From Deltaproteobacteria bacterium (GTDB lineage Bacteria; Desulfobacterota; Desulfobacteria; Desulfobacterales; B30-G6), in contig JAFDAT010000026.1 of the NCBI GenBank assembly GCA_019313725.1, positions 1 to 27,110 of the forward strand: a stretch of 27,110 nucleotides of DNA. Direction: 5' to 3'. A program made the position numbers and the translations under genes. Below the pieces are notes generated by a model. That model saw only the letters and a list, made by a program, of their open reading frames with translations, was not told where the DNA came from and ran no database searches. Shown in pieces: positions 24,538 to 27,110 of this stretch. Numbering within the stretch: the first letter of the stretch is position 1; every line of letters starts with the position of its first letter.

Positions 24538-24879
24538 ATGAAAATTTATGGCAATAGACCCATGGGCCACATGGAAAAACCGGAAAGCTTAGAAGACGTT
24601 GCCGAGGAGGTTCAAGAGGAAACCGAAGAACCGCCTCTCTATCGTGTTCTGCTGCACAACGATGACTATACAACCATGCAGTTCGTCATCGAAATTCTGA
24701 TGTATGTGTTCAATAAGTCCGTGGAAACGTCGACGCGCATCATGCTCAATGTACACAAAAAAGGCGTCGGGCTCTGTGGCATGTATCCTTATGAAATAGC
24801 TGAGACCAAAGTGGATGCCGTTGAACGCCTGGCGCGTGAGAACGGTTTTCCGCTTAAGTGTTCGATGGAAAGAGAATAG
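24538..24879 (+). CDS. clpS: ATP-dependent Clp protease adaptor protein ClpS
   Basis: The N-end-rule adaptor that delivers substrates to ClpA. 113 residues; a flexible acidic N-terminal extension (about 1-33) is followed by the ClpS core: YRVLLHNDDYTTMQFVIEIL (35-54) with the degron-pocket residues N41-D42-D43 and the partner histidine H73 (NVHKKG), GLCGMYPYEIAETK, and a terminal FPLKCSMERE that corresponds to the normal end of ClpS (compare LLCTLEKA in E. coli). The gene is therefore intact. The ribosome site before ATG 24538 is poor. It overlaps the clpA frame directly downstream. Confidence 0.95.
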   Translation: MKIYGNRPMGHMEKPESLEDVAEEVQEETEEPPLYRVLLHNDDYTTMQFVIEILMYVFNKSVETSTRIMLNVHKKGVGLCGMYPYEIAETKVDAVERLARENGFPLKCSMERE

Positions 24880-27058
24880 TCGGCATGAATATGTTTCCGT
24901 GGAACACGTGCTGTTTGCCGTCCTGCATGACGAAACCGGCATCGATATTGTTGAAAAATGCGGCGGTAATGTCGACAACCTGAAAAAATCACTGGAAAAA
25001 TTCTTCGAGGAACGCATGGAACGTCTTCCCGAGGAGAGCGAGTATGTGCTCCAGCAGACCATCGGGTTCCAGCGTGTCATCCAGAGGGCTGTCAACCATG
25101 CGCGTTCCGCCGAGAAACAGGAGGTTGCCATCGGAGACATTATGGCTTCCATATTTCAGGAAAAAGAATCGCATGCCCAGAGTTACCTGAAATCCGAAGG
25201 GATCGACCGCCTTGATGTGTTGACCTATATTTCGCATACCCTTCCTTTACCGCTTGCTGAAAGTGGTAGCGGAAGATCTTCAAAAACCACCAAAGCCGGG
25301 AAAAAGAAAAAAACAGATCCCCTGGAACAATATACCGTCAACCTGATAGAACACGCAGCCATGGGCAAGCTCGATCCGCTCATCGGGCGAGAGATCGAAC
25401 TTGAACGCACCATGCAGGTACTCTGCCGCAGAAGAAAGAATAATCCGGTTTTTGTGGGAGACCCGGGCGTAGGCAAAACCGCCCTGGCCGAGGGGTTGGT
25501 ACAGAAGATACATGATGGCAGCGTGCCTGATATCCTGAAGGATGTGGAGATTTACGCTCTCGACCTTGGAGCACTGCTGGCGGGCACGAAATTTCGTGGC
25601 GATTTCGAGCAGCGGCTCAAAGGGGTTATCAGCAGGCTGAAAAAAATCAAAAACGCCATTCTTTTCATCGATGAGATCCATACAATCGTGGGTGCCGGAG
25701 CGACCAGTTCCGGTTCCATGGATGCCTCCAATATCCTCAAACCGGTCCTGGGTAGGGGTGACCTGCGATGCATCGGTTCGACAACATTCGAGGAGTACAA
25801 GAATCATTTCGAAAAAGACAGGGCTTTTTCAAGGAGATTCGAAAAAATCGAGATTCCCGAACCGTCGATCGGGCAGAGTGTTAAAATCCTGAAGGGTCTC
25901 AGGGAACGTTATGAAGCCCATCATCATATTCGTTATACCGATGCGTCCCTCAAGGCTGCCGTTGATTTGTCGTCAAAATATCTCAATGACCGCTACCTGC
26001 CGGACAAGGCCATCGATGTCATTGACGAGGCCGGTGCCTATGTAAGGCTTGTGGGATCAAGGACCAGGAAAAAGATCAATCCTGCCGATATCGAGAAGAT
26101 TGTGGCCAAGATGGCCAGAATTCCCACCCAGAGCGTATCGACACCGGATAAAGCGAAACTGGCCACGCTGGAGGATCGCCTGAAGCAGCATGTTTACGGG
26201 CAGGATGAGGCGCTCGCCTCGCTGGTAACGTCGATCAAACGTTCACGGGCAGGCCTGGGTATCCCGGGACATCCCATTGGATCGTTTCTTTTTACAGGGC
26301 CGACGGGGGTGGGGAAGACGGAAGTTGCCCTGCAGGTTTCCAAGAATCTGGGAGTCAAATTCCTGCGTTTCGACATGAGTGAATACATGGAAAAACATGC
26401 CGTTGCCCGCCTTATCGGTGCGCCGCCGGGCTACATCGGTTTCGACCAGGGTGGACTGCTGACGGACGATATCCGCAAGAATCCCTATTCCGTGTTGCTT
26501 CTCGACGAGATCGAGAAGGCTCACGAAGATCTGTTCAATATCCTGCTGCAGGTGTTGGATCATGCTACACTGACCGACAACAACGGTAAAAAGGCCGATT
26601 TTCGCAATGTCATCATTATGATGACGTCGAATGCGGGCACGCGTGAAATGAGTGCTCAGACCATCGGTTTCGGTGATCCGCAGAAAGAGATAGCCTTCAA
26701 GAGCAAAAAAGCCATAGAAAAAATTTTCAACCCTGAGTTCAGAAACCGTTTGGATGGCATCATTACGTTCAATTCGTTGACGGTGGACACCATGGAGATG
26801 ATCGTGGATAAATTTGTCCGTGAACTCAACGACCAGTTGAATGCCAAAAAAGTGGAGATTGTCATCACCCCCGAAGCACGCAGGTGGATGGCCGAACAGG
26901 GCCACGACCCCCAGTACGGTGCCCGGCCGCTGGCCCGATTGCTTCAATCCGAAATCAAAGACCACCTGTCGGATGAAATTCTGTTTGGCCGCCTTGAAAA
27001 GGGCGGCAAGGTCGTGGTGGATGTGAAAAAAGATAAGATCGTGTTTGCGTACGCGTGA
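24815..27058 (+). CDS. clpA: ATP-dependent Clp protease ATP-binding subunit ClpA, abnormal N terminus
   Basis: AAA+ unfoldase that feeds ClpP. Complete from the SRHEYVSVEHV segment of the N-domain (residue 22 on) to the end. D1: Walker A GDPGVGKT at 215-222, ILFIDEIHTIVGAG. D2: Walker A GPTGVGKT at 495-502, LLLDEIEKAHEDLFN. The ClpP-binding loop tripeptide is IGF at 617-619, so partnership with ClpP is retained. Oddity: the first 21 residues (from ATG 24815) are read out of frame through the clpS gene and do not resemble the usual first helix (in E. coli MLNQELELSLNMAFARARE). TTG 24821 and GTG 24836 are alternatives in the same stretch. Helix 1 of the N-domain seems lost. Real deletion, sequencing error or true overlap cannot be told apart here. 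Confidence 0.92.
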   Translation: MPLNAWRVRTVFRLSVRWKENSRHEYVSVEHVLFAVLHDETGIDIVEKCGGNVDNLKKSLEKFFEERMERLPEESEYVLQQTIGFQRVIQRAVNHARSAEKQEVAIGDIMASIFQEKESHAQSYLKSEGIDRLDVLTYISHTLPLPLAESGSGRSSKTTKAGKKKKTDPLEQYTVNLIEHAAMGKLDPLIGREIELERTMQVLCRRRKNNPVFVGDPGVGKTALAEGLVQKIHDGSVPDILKDVEIYALDLGALLAGTKFRGDFEQRLKGVISRLKKIKNAILFIDEIHTIVGAGATSSGSMDASNILKPVLGRGDLRCIGSTTFEEYKNHFEKDRAFSRRFEKIEIPEPSIGQSVKILKGLRERYEAHHHIRYTDASLKAAVDLSSKYLNDRYLPDKAIDVIDEAGAYVRLVGSRTRKKINPADIEKIVAKMARIPTQSVSTPDKAKLATLEDRLKQHVYGQDEALASLVTSIKRSRAGLGIPGHPIGSFLFTGPTGVGKTEVALQVSKNLGVKFLRFDMSEYMEKHAVARLIGAPPGYIGFDQGGLLTDDIRKNPYSVLLLDEIEKAHEDLFNILLQVLDHATLTDNNGKKADFRNVIIMMTSNAGTREMSAQTIGFGDPQKEIAFKSKKAIEKIFNPEFRNRLDGIITFNSLTVDTMEMIVDKFVRELNDQLNAKKVEIVITPEARRWMAEQGHDPQYGARPLARLLQSEIKDHLSDEILFGRLEKGGKVVVDVKKDKIVFAYA

Positions 27059-27074
27059 ATGCATATTCAATAGA

Positions 27075-27110
27075 TGAACGCCCAACATCGAACATCCAAC
27101 GCTGAACATC
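27075..27110 (+). repeat. Heptad repeat array, family A, running off the window
   Basis: Five 7-base units in phase (27075-27109) with the same core as at 10528 (NNAACAT/NNAACGC, for example CCAACAT CGAACAT). It starts 17 bases after the clpA stop and continues past the window edge. Confidence 0.75.

Overview
The window looks like a piece of a chromosome from a strictly anaerobic, Gram-negative Desulfobacterota-type bacterium, probably a relative of the sulfate-reducing Desulfobacteraceae or Desulfosarcinaceae. That placement is an inference from gene content and order (ileS-lspA, a secA preceded by an M23 peptidase, folD, short CFI-type protein tails) and from the intergenic repeats. No marker gene here settles the taxonomy. 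Most genes are on the plus strand.

Layout. 1-6684 is a cobalamin (B12/corrinoid) uptake locus: the tail of a substrate-binding protein, a BtuC/FecCD-type permease, its ATPase, a cobalamin riboswitch followed by a strong intrinsic terminator, a secreted protein with two DUF4465 domains, a BtuB-like TonB-dependent receptor and a second secreted protein. The two secreted proteins share a short Gly-Cys-Phe-Ile tail. 6854-9078 (minus strand) holds a CPBP-family intramembrane protease and a multi-pass membrane protein with C-terminal HEAT-like repeats. From 9146 onward come core genes: UDP-glucose 6-dehydrogenase, ileS, lspA, holA (DNA polymerase III delta, unusually long), a small unknown protein, argC, folD, an M23 peptidase, a vapBC-type toxin-antitoxin pair (minus strand), secA, a YfcE-type phosphodiesterase, clpS and clpA.

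How the genes work together. The receptor would bring corrinoid across the outer membrane, the binding protein and ABC transporter across the inner membrane, and the DUF4465 and partner proteins probably act at the cell surface or in the periplasm as corrinoid-handling accessories. The riboswitch sits inside the locus, so this copy should control only the outer-membrane half. In the housekeeping part, ClpS and ClpA form a protein-degradation adaptor/unfoldase pair, and LspA and SecA serve protein export.

The most unusual non-coding feature is a set of intergenic arrays built from exact 7-base units (10528, 13481, 16374, 16496, 17663, 17787 and 27075), plus one related array with an irregular period (15761). 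Two elements of about 150 bp, each with inverted four-unit arms, flank argC and share a core motif in opposite orientation. A highly structured 121-nt element lies between folD and the M23 peptidase. The clpS/clpA junction looks as if it has lost the start of clpA.
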